From NCBI RefSeq assembly GCF_002846365.1, contig NZ_PJMW01000004.1, positions 178,909 through 242,908 on the forward strand: DNA of 64,000 bases, in the 5' to 3' direction. Numbering within the stretch: the first letter of the stretch is position 1; each line of letters starts with the position of its first letter. A program made the translations under genes and the position numbers. Below are positions 52,957 to 61,259 of the stretch, piece by piece. The DNA comes from Nocardia fluminea. GTDB lineage: Bacteria > Actinomycetota > Actinomycetes > Mycobacteriales > Mycobacteriaceae. Under the pieces are notes generated by a model. It was given only the letters and a program-made list of their open reading frames with translations, was not told the DNA's origin and did not search any database.

Positions 52957-53006
52957 CCCGACGGGCGATGATTTCCCTGCCGGGGGAAGTCATCGTGCCC
53001 GTCGGG
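52957..53006. repeat. Long imperfect hairpin
   Basis: CCCGACGGGC (52957-52966) pairs with GCCCGTCGGG (52997-53006), and GATGATTTCCC (52967-52977) pairs with GGGAAGTCATC (52984-52994) with one G-U. Together they form a 21-pair stem with one two-base bulge and a six-base loop. It sits between divergent genes, 99 bases before the SulP start, and no T-tract follows on either strand. Confidence 0.7.
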
Positions 53007-53125
53007 CATGTGCCTGAACCTGATGAGGGGACGAACGGCACGCCCGGAACCATAGGGTCACAACGGCGTTGAGAACCGTTGCCCACGTCACAATCCAGCT
53101 AACTCTAAGACACTTCTCAGGATCA

Positions 53126-53140
53126 ACTATGTTGCATAGT
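53126..53140. promoter_or_regulatory. BlaI-type operator, copy 1
   Basis: ACTATG-TTG-CATAGT is a perfect dyad upstream of the BlaI gene. The flanking GGATCA is shared with a second copy at 54595-54609. A BlaI-family dimer is the likely ligand. Confidence 0.7.
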
Positions 53141-53270
53141 ACTTAGCGGGGCGTAGATCTTGGGACGAGTCCACCCGGCCGGTGTTGGGCAGCAGGCGGC
53201 CGATCGGTGATAGTTGATCGGACGCGCCTGTACCGCAGCAAGTGAACAGCGCACGCAGGAAGGGCAGGCG

Positions 53271-53633
53271 ATGAACGGATTGGGCACCTTGGAAGCCCGC
53301 GTGATGGACGTACTGTGGGGCACCTCGGAGGCGCTCACTGTGCGCGACATCTTGGAGCGCCTGTCCGATCCGTACGCCTACACCACGATTCTGACGGTCT
53401 TGACTCACCTTCACGAGAAGGAGTGGGTAGTGCGAGTGATGCACCGCCGCGCATACCTCTACCGCCCCGCACGCTCACGGGCCGAAGCGACCGCCGAGGT
53501 CGTACGCGGCATCATCGACTCCAGCAACGACCCGGAGTCGGTGCTGCTGCACCTGGCATCCATCGTGACCGAGGCCGAATCCGAAGCGTTCCATCGTGGG
53601 CGCGCCCGCCCCGCCGAGCGGTCGAAGAAATGA
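53271..53633 (+). CDS. BlaI/MecI/CopY family repressor
   Basis: The 120-residue winged-helix protein starts GTLEARVMDVLWGTSEALTVRDILERL and continues YAYTTILTVLTHLHEKEWVVRVMHRRAYLYRPARSRAEATAEVVRGII, the BlaI/CopY signature. The stop overlaps the M56 peptidase start (ATGA). In mycobacteria BlaI homologues derepress beta-lactamase and respiratory genes; CopY relatives respond to copper. The copper genes downstream and the matching operator before copC favour a copper or envelope-stress role. Confidence 0.9.
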   Translation: MNGLGTLEARVMDVLWGTSEALTVRDILERLSDPYAYTTILTVLTHLHEKEWVVRVMHRRAYLYRPARSRAEATAEVVRGIIDSSNDPESVLLHLASIVTEAESEAFHRGRARPAERSKK

Positions 53634-54571
53634 TCATCGCGCTGAGCACAGCCTGGGCCGCGGCACTGTTGTGCGTCGCGGCCCCGGGCGTGCTGCGCCG
53701 GATCACACCGACGATGACTCCTCGTGCCGCCGTCGCATCCTGGCTGATCTGTCTGTTCTCAGTCGTTACGCTCGCTGGCGCAGCGGTGGCGGCAGCGGTC
53801 TGGCCTGGGCATGCACCGGGCGTAGCCGTCGCCGAAGCCGCAACGCAGTGCCTGACCCGCGTCGTCCATTCGGTGCCCACCTGGCTGGCCGATCCGCTGA
53901 CGGGCGCGGTGGTGATCGTTGTGGTCGGCCTCGGCATTCGGGTCACGGCCAGTGCACGGCGGCATGCTCGGGCCGGAGCTCGCGTGCGCGCCTACCACCG
54001 CGATGTCGTCAGCGTGGTGGCTCGCCGTGGCGGCGAGGAGGTGCCGGTGATGTGGCTCGATCATCCCAAGCCCATGGCGTACAGCGTCGACGGCCGCCCG
54101 GGAATGGTCGTGGCGACCGAAGGTCTGGCCAAAACGCTCAATGATGGTGAGCGGCGCGCAGTCCTCGCGCACGAATACGCCCATCTGCGCGGTGGCCATC
54201 ATCGCCTGATCAGAAGTTGTGAAGTCCTGGCTGCGGCCTTGCCCTGGATCCCACTGTTCGCCAGGGCGCCGAAAGCGGTCGCCGCATTGGCCGAGTTCGC
54301 TGCCGACGACTCCGCCGCGATCGCCACCAGCCCCGAGACAATCCGCTCAGCCCTGTGCATAGTCGCGGCATCGACCAGCACCCAACCTTCCGCCACGCTC
54401 TCACTGGGCGGACAGGTCCTGCAGCAACGATTGCATCGACTGAACGGCTCGAAGCCAGCGCGGCGATCATCACGCTGGATGGCGGCGGGCTTGTCTCCGA
54501 TCGTGGCCGCGACCGCCGCACCAGCTGGAATGCTCGTCTGCGCCACGATCGCTTGCCTGATCATGCCGTGA
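53630..54571 (+). CDS. M56/BlaR1-like membrane metallopeptidase
   Basis: The 313-residue protein has three or four transmembrane segments. The zinc-peptidase motif is VLAHEYAHLRGGHH, with a downstream AEFAADDSA supplying the third ligand. It lacks an extracellular penicillin-binding sensor domain, as in the mycobacterial BlaR/Rv1845c type. It probably cleaves the cotranslated BlaI repressor on signal. The C-terminus ends in a hydrophobic helix. Confidence 0.87.
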   Translation: MIIALSTAWAAALLCVAAPGVLRRITPTMTPRAAVASWLICLFSVVTLAGAAVAAAVWPGHAPGVAVAEAATQCLTRVVHSVPTWLADPLTGAVVIVVVGLGIRVTASARRHARAGARVRAYHRDVVSVVARRGGEEVPVMWLDHPKPMAYSVDGRPGMVVATEGLAKTLNDGERRAVLAHEYAHLRGGHHRLIRSCEVLAAALPWIPLFARAPKAVAALAEFAADDSAAIATSPETIRSALCIVAASTSTQPSATLSLGGQVLQQRLHRLNGSKPARRSSRWMAAGLSPIVAATAAPAGMLVCATIACLIMP

Positions 54572-54594
54572 CCAGGACTGGACGCCGAGGATCA

Positions 54595-54609
54595 ACTATG
54601 TAGCATAGT
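54595..54609. promoter_or_regulatory. BlaI-type operator, copy 2
   Basis: ACTATG-TAG-CATAGT with the same GGATCA left flank as copy 1, located 76 bases before the copC start. It implies that CopC and perhaps the downstream gene belong to the BlaI regulon. Confidence 0.7.
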
Positions 54610-54685
54610 CGCCGGTGCCTGATCAGACGGTGCCGCGCGGCGACGAATGCCTCCGCGGAACGCGCACGATTCGGGAGGCCCGGGA

Positions 54686-55237
54686 ATGATTCGACGCAGC
54701 GTCGTTGTCGCCATGCTGACAGCGCTGGGGTTGGCGCTGATCGGTGGCCAGGCACAGGCGCACAGCCAGCTCGACAGTTCTGTTCCAGCGGCAGGAGCCA
54801 CCGTCGACACTGCCCCGACCTTGATCGAATTGACGTTCAATCAGGAGATCGGCACGGAATTCGCCAACGTCGGCCTGACCGATTCCAGCGGTGCCGGCTG
54901 GGGAGCCAAAATCTCCGAGGTCGAGGGAAAGACGGTGCGCGTCGCAGTGAGCCCGTCGATGCCGCCGCAGCAGTACACAGTCGCCTACCGGGTCGTTTCC
55001 GACGACGGTCACCCGATCACCGGCTCCTACGAATTCACCTACGCCGCCCCCGCTGCGGCGCCGACCGAGGCACAGCAGAACTCACCGACGGCCCCGACGA
55101 CCGTGGCAGCCGGTGAACCTGCGGCTACCTCGTCATCCTCGAGTGGACTCCCGTGGCTCCTGATCGGCGTGATGGTCGTGCTCGTCCTCGGTGGCGCTGC
55201 CGTAACCCTGCAGGCAAGCAAACGATCGAAGCGCTGA
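54686..55237 (+). CDS. copC: CopC-domain copper resistance protein
   Basis: The 183-residue exported protein has a signal peptide ending AQAH, so that the mature N-terminus begins near the copper-ligand histidine (HSQLDSSVPAAGATV). The CopC beta-barrel contains IELTFNQEIGTEF and VAYRVVSDDGHPITGSYEFTY, followed by a Pro/Ala/Ser linker and a C-terminal transmembrane anchor (GLPWLLIGVMVVLVLGGAAVTLQ). It binds copper at the outer face of the membrane. The next gene (25 bases on) encodes a CtaG/CopD-like membrane protein. Confidence 0.92.
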   Translation: MIRRSVVVAMLTALGLALIGGQAQAHSQLDSSVPAAGATVDTAPTLIELTFNQEIGTEFANVGLTDSSGAGWGAKISEVEGKTVRVAVSPSMPPQQYTVAYRVVSDDGHPITGSYEFTYAAPAAAPTEAQQNSPTAPTTVAAGEPAATSSSSSGLPWLLIGVMVVLVLGGAAVTLQASKRSKR

Positions 55238-55262
55238 GGTCCACACCGAGAGTCTCGTCGCC

Positions 55263-56264
55263 ATGAATGTCCTGGATCCGGTGGCCTTGTCGGTCATGGT
55301 GCCGGACACGCCGCCCTCGATCGGTTCGATGCTGGCGTGGTATCCCCAACCGCTCCCCGTGCTTCCCCTATTGGCAGGTGCGGCCGCGGTGATCTACCTG
55401 ATCGGTCTCGCACGACTGCGGCGGTTGCGACGACCGTGGCCGTGGTGGCGCACCGCGTGCTTCCTCGGCGGCTGCTTACTGTTGGCCGCAACAACCGGTT
55501 TGGGGATCGAGGGCTACGGATACCAGCTGTTCAGCGTGTGGATGTTTCAACATCTGACGCTGTCGATGACGATCCCGCCGTTGTTGGTCTGGGGCTGTCC
55601 GGGTGTGATACTGCTTCGGGCGACACCGCACCACGGATTCGGGCGCCTCGTCCTCGCCGTGGCGGTCAGCGGGTTACGCAGCCGGGTGGCCCGGTGGGTG
55701 CTCCATCCCGGATTCACCATTCCGTTGTTCTTGTTCAGCTATTACGGCATCTATCTGTCACCGGTATTCGACAAGGTCGGTTCCACCGTCCTCGGTCACC
55801 AGGCGCTCGAACTGTTCTTCCTGCTCAGCGGGCTGTTGTTCATCGTGCCGATTCTGTCGGTCGGCCCGCTACCCATCCGTCAGACAAACCTCGGACGATT
55901 CTTCGACCTGTTCGTGGAGATGCCCCTGCACGTGTTCTTCGGCGTCATTCTGATGATGGCTACCACGCCGCTGGTCGAACTGTTCGCTACTCCGCCGCCG
56001 GACTGGGGCATCGACGCAATGCGGGACCAATACCTGGCCGGAGCGCTGGCCTGGTCCTACGGTGAGCCGGTCGCGCTCGTGGTGGTCATCGTCTTCGCGA
56101 TCCGCTGGCGCCGCGACGAGCAGCGCGACAATGCCGTCGCCGATCACCGCGCCGATCGAGTCGGCGATGCCGAACTCGATGCCTACAACGCCTTTCTGAA
56201 AGACCTCCACCCGTCCGGCCATCCCACACGTGCCGGTTCGACAGCGCGAAGGAACACCGAATGA
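55263..56264 (+). CDS. CtaG-type cytochrome c oxidase assembly membrane protein
   Basis: The 333-residue protein has about seven transmembrane helices. The family (caa3_CtaG) pattern is LFSVWMFQHLTLSMTIPPLLVWGCPGVILLR, HQALELFFLLSGLLFIVPIL and EMPLHVFFGVILMM. It is often found with CopC and may move or insert copper into oxidases. The charged C-terminal tail is cytoplasmic. The stop overlaps the start of the decayed DUF3105 frame. Confidence 0.85.
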   Translation: MNVLDPVALSVMVPDTPPSIGSMLAWYPQPLPVLPLLAGAAAVIYLIGLARLRRLRRPWPWWRTACFLGGCLLLAATTGLGIEGYGYQLFSVWMFQHLTLSMTIPPLLVWGCPGVILLRATPHHGFGRLVLAVAVSGLRSRVARWVLHPGFTIPLFLFSYYGIYLSPVFDKVGSTVLGHQALELFFLLSGLLFIVPILSVGPLPIRQTNLGRFFDLFVEMPLHVFFGVILMMATTPLVELFATPPPDWGIDAMRDQYLAGALAWSYGEPVALVVVIVFAIRWRRDEQRDNAVADHRADRVGDAELDAYNAFLKDLHPSGHPTRAGSTARRNTE

Positions 56265-56635
56265 GCAACAAGTCTCGCCGGAAGCGAAGCGCAGGGCAAT
56301 TCGGCGAGTCATCTACGACCAGGCCCCTCCGTTCGGCGGTCCCCACGACCAGTGATGGGCCGCTGCACCGGCGAGGTCTACACCAGCCCGATCCGCGGTG
56401 ATAACGCCGTTCATTCGCTCGAGCACGGCGCCATCTGGATCACCTAGAACGCCGATCTGCTCAATGCTGAGGACATCGCCGCCTCGGCCTTGGGGCCACC
56501 ACCGAGGAACTCGCCGAATTGAGAGGGCACCCGCCGCGGCGCACCCGCACTGCCGCTGAACTGACCGCACGAACCACCCCGACCTACCAGGACTTCTTCC
56601 TGCAGTCCTCGGCCATGCCGACCGGCTCGACCTGA
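56261..56635 (+). pseudogene. Decayed DUF3105 gene
   Basis: ATG 56261 overlaps the CtaG stop (ATGA), as an intact third gene would. Fragments of DUF3105 remain in different frames: YDQAPPFGGPHDQ followed by a stop, then RCTGEVYTSPIRGDNAVHSLEHGAIWIT with TAG where relatives have Tyr, then NADLLNAEDIAASA. At least one frameshift and two nonsense codons are visible. The N-terminal membrane-anchor part is largely missing. Its 3' remains overlap the end of the convergent CDF gene. Confidence 0.75.
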
Positions 56636-57507
56636 AGGGTGGCGTGATGAAGATCGAACGAGTCGGCCAGCAGATGCTGAGACGCGCTCAGTACGGCATC
56701 GGGGTCGGCCGCATCGTCGATTGCCAGGTGCGCCGAGGCGACTTCCATACCGGGAGTCAGGGTCCACACGTGCAGGTCGTGCACTTCCCGCACGCCGTCC
56801 ACGCCCTCCAGCGCTGCAGTGACCTCGGCGATGTCCAAGCCGGTCGGCGCATGCTGGAACAGGATTCGCAGGGCCTGTTTGCCCAGGTTGTAGGCGCGCG
56901 GCAAGACAAAAAGTCCGATCAGGACGCCGATGACCGGGTCGGCGTAGCGCCAGCCGAAGATCAATGTCACCAGGCCGCTGATGAGCACACCGATCGACCC
57001 GAGCATGTCGGCCATGACTTCCAGATACGCACCGCGCACATTGAGACTGTCTTTCGCGCCGCTGCGCAGCACCAGCAGCGCAGCCACGTTCATGATCAGA
57101 CCGACAATGGCGACGATCACGACAGGAAGGCCGGGCACCTCCGGCGGCTCCGACAGTCGGCCGAGGGCTTCATAGAGCACCCAGCCCGCCACACCGAACA
57201 ACAGCACCGCATTGAACAGCGCGGCGAGGACCTCGGCGCGATACATCCCGAACGACCGATCGCTGCGGCGCACGGTGCGGCGCGCGACCAAGATCGCCAC
57301 CAAGGCCATCACCACACCGAAAACGTCGGTGAACACGTGAGCGGAATCCGACAACAGGGCCAGCGACGAGGTCGACAGACCCACCAAGAGCTGGGTGACG
57401 AAGGTGATCAGACCCAGCCCGATCGCTATCGCCAGCCGCCAGACGTACTTGCTGGATGCGCTGGTCGCCTCCGACGCCGAGACCCCGTGATCATGGCTGT
57501 GGCCCAT
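56584..57507 (-). CDS. Cation diffusion facilitator (CDF) metal exporter
   Basis: The 307-residue protein starts at ATG 57507 (GGAGGAG upstream) with a His-rich MGHSHDHG. It has six transmembrane helices. Metal-site motifs are SLALLSDSAHVFTDVFG (helix 2, SD-x-x-H-x-x-x-D) and YLEVMADMLGSIGVLISG (helix 5). The C-terminal cytoplasmic ferredoxin-like domain includes VREVHDLHVWTLTPG. It exports Zn, Co, Cd or similar ions. The palindrome ACATGCGCATGT lies 40 bases upstream and recurs at 61681. Confidence 0.92.
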   Translation of the reverse strand: MGHSHDHGVSASEATSASSKYVWRLAIAIGLGLITFVTQLLVGLSTSSLALLSDSAHVFTDVFGVVMALVAILVARRTVRRSDRSFGMYRAEVLAALFNAVLLFGVAGWVLYEALGRLSEPPEVPGLPVVIVAIVGLIMNVAALLVLRSGAKDSLNVRGAYLEVMADMLGSIGVLISGLVTLIFGWRYADPVIGVLIGLFVLPRAYNLGKQALRILFQHAPTGLDIAEVTAALEGVDGVREVHDLHVWTLTPGMEVASAHLAIDDAADPDAVLSASQHLLADSFDLHHATLQVEPVGMAEDCRKKSW

Positions 57508-57546
57508 AGTGACTCCTCCTTCGAACAAATCGCTGGACAGATATTA

Positions 57547-57558
57547 ACATGCGCATGT
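57547..57558. promoter_or_regulatory. ACATGCGCATGT palindrome, copy 1
   Basis: A perfect 12-base palindrome with TTA on one side and AAC on the other, in the promoter region of the CDF gene. The same 12 bases are at 61681-61692. A metal-sensing ArsR/SmtB-type regulator is a reasonable ligand but none is assigned. Confidence 0.6.
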
Positions 57559-57688
57559 AACAACTCATATCCTCGGCGGCGGCATGTTGCCCGGCACTCC
57601 GCGTCTCGACCCAGCGATACGTCTCGTCAGTCTCACTAGACTTCGGACTGTTGAATCAATTTTTTCGGTGTGCCAAACTATGCAGGTT

Positions 57689-58729
57689 ATGAGTGAACCG
57701 AACCGCCGATTCCTGTTGGGTAGCGCGCTGGCGGGGGGCGCGGGCCTGGCGCTCGCCGGGCGGGCTGTGCTCGACGCGTCACCGGCAAAAGCACAGGCGC
57801 AGCCCACGTCCGGACACAGCGGCTCCCATGGCGGAGGCGCCAGCGGACCGACCTTCCGGATCGGTCAGATCGTCGATCACGAAGCCAACGGATTCAATCC
57901 GACCCAGGTACTGCGCGACTTCGATTACGGCAAAACCACGCGGCTGCCCGACGGGCGAACCCTGCGCGAGTGGGAGGTCTACGCCAGCGACGAAGACATC
58001 GAAGTCGCACCGGGTGTCACCTTCCCTGCGTGGACCCTCAACGCGCGTATCCCCGGCCCGACTCTGCGCTGCCGAGAAGGTGAACTGCTGCGGGTGCATT
58101 TCCGCAACGGCTCGAAGCATCCACATACCCTGCACTTCCACGGGATCCACCCCGCCGAGATGGACGGCATCGCTGGATTGGGCGCCGGGATCATCGAACC
58201 CGGACAGTCCACGACCTATGAGTTCGATGCGACTCCGTTCGGCTTGCACCTGTTCCACTGTCACGTCGGTCCGTTGGCCGAGCACATCGCGCGCGGAATG
58301 TACGGCACGTTCATCGTCGACCCACCTACCCCGCGCCCGCCCGCGGACGAGATGGTCATGGTGATGCACGGGTACAACACCACTTTCGACGGCGAGGGCA
58401 ACCAACTCTACGCGGTCAACGGGATCCCGTTCCACTACATGCACGAACCGGTCCGGGTGAAACGCAATGAACTCGTCCGGATCTACCTGGTCAACGTGCT
58501 CGAGTACGACCCGATCAACAGCTTCCACGTGCACGGCAACTTCTTCGACTACTACCCCACCGGCACCCGGCTGCAGTCCTCGGAATTCACCGACACGATC
58601 GTGCAGGGTCAAGGCCAGCGCGGGATCTGCGAGATGCGATTTCCGTATCCGGGCAAGTATATGTTCCATGCCCACAAGACCGAGTTCGCCGAACTGGGCT
58701 GGATGGGGTTCTTCGAGGTGAGCGACTGA
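57689..58729 (+). CDS. Two-domain multicopper oxidase (Tat-exported)
   Basis: The 346-residue protein has a Tat-type signal (NRRFLLGSALAGGAGLALAG). A His/Gly segment is followed by two cupredoxin domains: TLHFHGIHP and HLFHCHVGPLAEHIARGMYG in the first, SFHVHGNFFDYYP and MFHAHKTEFAELGWMGFF in the second. The paired HxH, HCH and HAH motifs would form the trinuclear and type 1 copper sites. It may oxidise Cu(I) or Fe(II) outside the membrane. The stop touches the ATG of the ZIP-like gene, and Rieske follows, so these three form an operon. Confidence 0.88.
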   Translation: MSEPNRRFLLGSALAGGAGLALAGRAVLDASPAKAQAQPTSGHSGSHGGGASGPTFRIGQIVDHEANGFNPTQVLRDFDYGKTTRLPDGRTLREWEVYASDEDIEVAPGVTFPAWTLNARIPGPTLRCREGELLRVHFRNGSKHPHTLHFHGIHPAEMDGIAGLGAGIIEPGQSTTYEFDATPFGLHLFHCHVGPLAEHIARGMYGTFIVDPPTPRPPADEMVMVMHGYNTTFDGEGNQLYAVNGIPFHYMHEPVRVKRNELVRIYLVNVLEYDPINSFHVHGNFFDYYPTGTRLQSSEFTDTIVQGQGQRGICEMRFPYPGKYMFHAHKTEFAELGWMGFFEVSD

Positions 58730-59913
58730 TGAGTACCCCCGACACCCGCAAACCCGCCTGGGCCCTCGGGCTCGGCACCGGCGTGCTGCTGATCCTCGCC
58801 TTGGCCGGCCTCGCCTTCGTCGGCGGCCGTAGCCTTCCCGAACGAACTGGGCCACCGATCGAGGAGATCGGCGTCGAACGGGTTGTCCTGCAACCCGGTT
58901 CGATCGAACTCGGCATCCGCAACACCGGCGCGGATCCGATCAGCATCGGGCAGATCTTCGTCAACGACGCCTACGTCGATTTCACCGGGCCGGTCGAGGA
59001 GATCGGACGACTGCGGTCCGCGCAGTTCCGCTTGGACTACCCCTGGCAGGACGGTCAGCCCTACAAGATCTCGATGCTGACCTCCACCGGGCTGGTGATC
59101 GAGCACGACATCGCCGCCGCGGTGCAGACCCCGCAGGCGGGAGCATCGTTCTTCGGACTGATGGCTTTGCTCGGCACCTACGTGGGCATCATCCCCGTGG
59201 TGCTCGGGATGTTGTTCCTGCCGTTCCTGCGCACGGTCGGCGGGGCAACAGTGCGGGTACTGCTCGCTTTCACCGTTGGACTGTTGGCCTTTCTCGCTTG
59301 GGAAGGCACCAGCGAAGGCTTCGAGCTGGCAGGCGCCTCCGGAAGCCCGTTCGGCGGTGCGGAACTCGTCGTCCTCGGTGCGGCGCTGGCCTTTTTGACG
59401 CTGACCGCGATCGACCACTGGCTGCGAACCCGCAGACAGCAAGCCGCCGCGAGCGGACAGGCCAACGGCCTGCGCCTGGCACTGATGATCTCCATCGGCA
59501 TCGGCCTGCACAATCTCGGCGAAGGGCTCGCCATCGGATCCGCTTACGCAGTCGGCGAACTCGCACTCGGTGCATTTCTGGTCATCGGCTTCACCATCCA
59601 GAACACCACCGAAGGCCTGGCTGTCGTCGCACCGCTGACCGAGCGAAGGCCACCGCTGCTCAGGCTGCTCGGACTGGGGTTGATCGCCGGAGCTCCCGCC
59701 ATCGTGGGCGCGGTCATCGGTGCCGGTGCCAACAATCCAGAGCTCTCGGCATTGCTGCTCGGCATCGGTGTCGGCGCCATCGTCCAGGTCATCGTGCAGA
59801 TCGCGCCGAGCCTGCGCGAACCGGGTACTACCTCGGTCAGCGCCCGAACCCTCGCCGGGATCGGAGTGGGCATGCTGACGATGTATGCGACCGGGCTTCT
59901 GGTGGCCGGATGA
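58729..59913 (+). CDS. ZIP-like metal transporter with N-terminal extracytoplasmic domain
   Basis: The 394-residue protein has one N-terminal transmembrane helix and a beta-rich domain of about 100 residues (about 45-145, LQPGSIELGIRNTGADPISIGQIFVND). Eight further helices follow, with ZIP motifs LHNLGEGLAIGSAY (helix 4) and FTIQNTTEGLAVVAPL (helix 5). HN-x-x-E-G and N-x-x-E-G are the metal-binding helices of ZIP transporters. It sits between multicopper oxidase and Rieske genes, each overlapping, pointing to metal movement coupled to oxidation. The direction and metal are unknown. Confidence 0.85.
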   Translation: MSTPDTRKPAWALGLGTGVLLILALAGLAFVGGRSLPERTGPPIEEIGVERVVLQPGSIELGIRNTGADPISIGQIFVNDAYVDFTGPVEEIGRLRSAQFRLDYPWQDGQPYKISMLTSTGLVIEHDIAAAVQTPQAGASFFGLMALLGTYVGIIPVVLGMLFLPFLRTVGGATVRVLLAFTVGLLAFLAWEGTSEGFELAGASGSPFGGAELVVLGAALAFLTLTAIDHWLRTRRQQAAASGQANGLRLALMISIGIGLHNLGEGLAIGSAYAVGELALGAFLVIGFTIQNTTEGLAVVAPLTERRPPLLRLLGLGLIAGAPAIVGAVIGAGANNPELSALLLGIGVGAIVQVIVQIAPSLREPGTTSVSARTLAGIGVGMLTMYATGLLVAG

Positions 59914-60311
59914 GCATCGAACCCACCACCGCGATCACCCGCCGAACCGCCATCGCGGGAGCTTGCGCCGTCTGCGCGATCGTCGCCACCGGGTGTGCCA
60001 CCGGACGGGCCGATCAGGAAAGACAACCGGCCAGAATCCCGGCTGGTCGCGTCGAAGTCGGCGGCGCCACCGCATTTCCCGAACATCGGATCGTGGTCAC
60101 CCAGCCCAGCGCCGGGGTGTACAGGGCCTTTTCGGCGATCTGCACCCACCAGGGCTGCAGCGTCACCGACATCGCCGGTGACGTCATGAAGTGCCCGTGC
60201 CACGGAAGCACCTTCAAACTCACCGACGGAACCGTGGCCAAGGGCCCGGCTCGGGAACCGCTGACCGAACTCACCGTGACCGTCCAGGGGGACACACTGA
60301 CGGTGCAGTGA
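59910..60311 (+). CDS. Rieske [2Fe-2S] lipoprotein
   Basis: The 133-residue protein has a Tat/lipobox-like N-terminus (TRRTAIAGACAVCAIVATGCATG). The Rieske cluster ligands are in CTHQGC and CPCHGS. It lacks the rest of a cytochrome bc complex, so it is a stand-alone electron carrier, probably partnering the multicopper oxidase two genes upstream. Start ATG 59910 overlaps the ZIP-like stop. Confidence 0.9.
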   Translation: MSIEPTTAITRRTAIAGACAVCAIVATGCATGRADQERQPARIPAGRVEVGGATAFPEHRIVVTQPSAGVYRAFSAICTHQGCSVTDIAGDVMKCPCHGSTFKLTDGTVAKGPAREPLTELTVTVQGDTLTVQ

Positions 60312-60476
60312 GCCCCGCTCCGTCGATTATTTCGAGGTTCGCGAGTCGTCGCCGATATGGTCGCAAATTGGTCACGGCCGGGTACAGTTTGTGTCACGTC
60401 GTAGCAGGCGGATGGCGTAAGCCAGCCCAACTCGACCCGCGTTACGACCCGCTCAGATCGACGTTAGGACCCAGCT
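60312..60476 (+). other. Leader region of M23 peptidase gene
   Basis: This gap holds a candidate -10 box TACAGT (60383-60388) about 90 bases before the GTG start. I looked for a c-di-AMP (ydaO) riboswitch, common before actinobacterial cell-wall hydrolases, and did not find its core motifs. Confidence 0.35.
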
Positions 60477-61259
60477 GTGCCGCACCATCGCATGACCTCC
60501 GGTTCCATCACTGTCAAGGAACTGCTCGGTGGTGTCACCGAGGAACCTCGGGCAAAGCACCGTCTGGCCACGGACTCCACGGACAAGTTCAAAGGAATGG
60601 CGGGCGTAGCGGTCGCCGCCGGGGCTCTGCTCGGCACGATGGCCCAGGCCGCACCGGCGATGGCGACCACAGACCTCGGCGCCGAAGGAATTTCCGACGC
60701 GGTCGACCTTCCCGCACCGGCTCCCGTCGCCACCCCGTTCGGTCTGGCGGGCCTTCCTGTGGAACTCGCCGGACCGCTCGCGCAGGCCGAGCAGATCATC
60801 AAAGACCTCCAAGCGGTCCCGTCCGCGGTCGCGCCGCAGACCGCAGCACCCGCACCTGCGGTGCTGCCCGTCGGTGGTGAGATCAGCTCCGGGTACGGCA
60901 GCCGTTGGGGTGCCTTCCACTACGGGGTCGACATCGCCGACGCGCTCGGAACGCCGATCCAGTCCGCGATGGGCGGCACCGTGATCGAAGCAGGCCCGGC
61001 GTCCGGCTTCGGTCAATGGGTGCGCGTCCAGCAGGACGACGGCACGATCGCCGTCTACGGCCACATCAACGAGTACTACGTGCAAGCCGGAGACCGGGTC
61101 AACGCCGGTGACGTGATCGCCGCCGTCGGCAACCGCGGCCAGTCCACCGGCCCCCACCTGCACCTCGAGATCTGGGACCAGGACAGCAACAAGATCGATC
61201 CCGTCGCCTGGCTGGAGGGCAACGGCGTTGTCACCGAACAGCGTTGGGGCACCGACTGA
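60477..61259 (+). CDS. M23 family peptidoglycan endopeptidase
   Basis: The 260-residue exported protein has an N-terminal hydrophilic stretch, then a signal-like segment (MAGVAVAAGALLGTMAQAAPAMA). An Ala/Pro linker is followed by an M23 (LytM) domain: SGYGSRWGAFHYGVDIADALGTPI with the zinc His/Asp, and GNRGQSTGPHLHLEIWDQ with the HxH pair. It probably cleaves peptide cross-bridges in the cell wall. The first ~40 residues before the signal are long for a Sec peptide; the start GTG 60477 is uncertain. Confidence 0.87.
   Translation: MPHHRMTSGSITVKELLGGVTEEPRAKHRLATDSTDKFKGMAGVAVAAGALLGTMAQAAPAMATTDLGAEGISDAVDLPAPAPVATPFGLAGLPVELAGPLAQAEQIIKDLQAVPSAVAPQTAAPAPAVLPVGGEISSGYGSRWGAFHYGVDIADALGTPIQSAMGGTVIEAGPASGFGQWVRVQQDDGTIAVYGHINEYYVQAGDRVNAGDVIAAVGNRGQSTGPHLHLEIWDQDSNKIDPVAWLEGNGVVTEQRWGTD

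Larger units (their letters stand above)
52859..53270. other. Divergent intergenic region with palindromes and a long hairpin
   Basis: This ~410-base gap between the SulP-carbonic anhydrase gene and the BlaI gene holds no credible gene. It contains a duplicated palindrome CCGTCGACGG (52887-52896 and 52901-52910) and an inverted repeat ATCGGT-ACGC-ACCGAT (52928-52943). It also holds a 50-base hairpin at 52957-53006 and the BlaI-type operator at 53126-53140. Confidence 0.6.

Noticed and set aside
60312..60476. Possible ydaO (c-di-AMP) riboswitch before the M23 peptidase
   Set aside because: Actinobacterial cell-wall hydrolase genes often carry one, but the conserved core blocks are not present in this leader.
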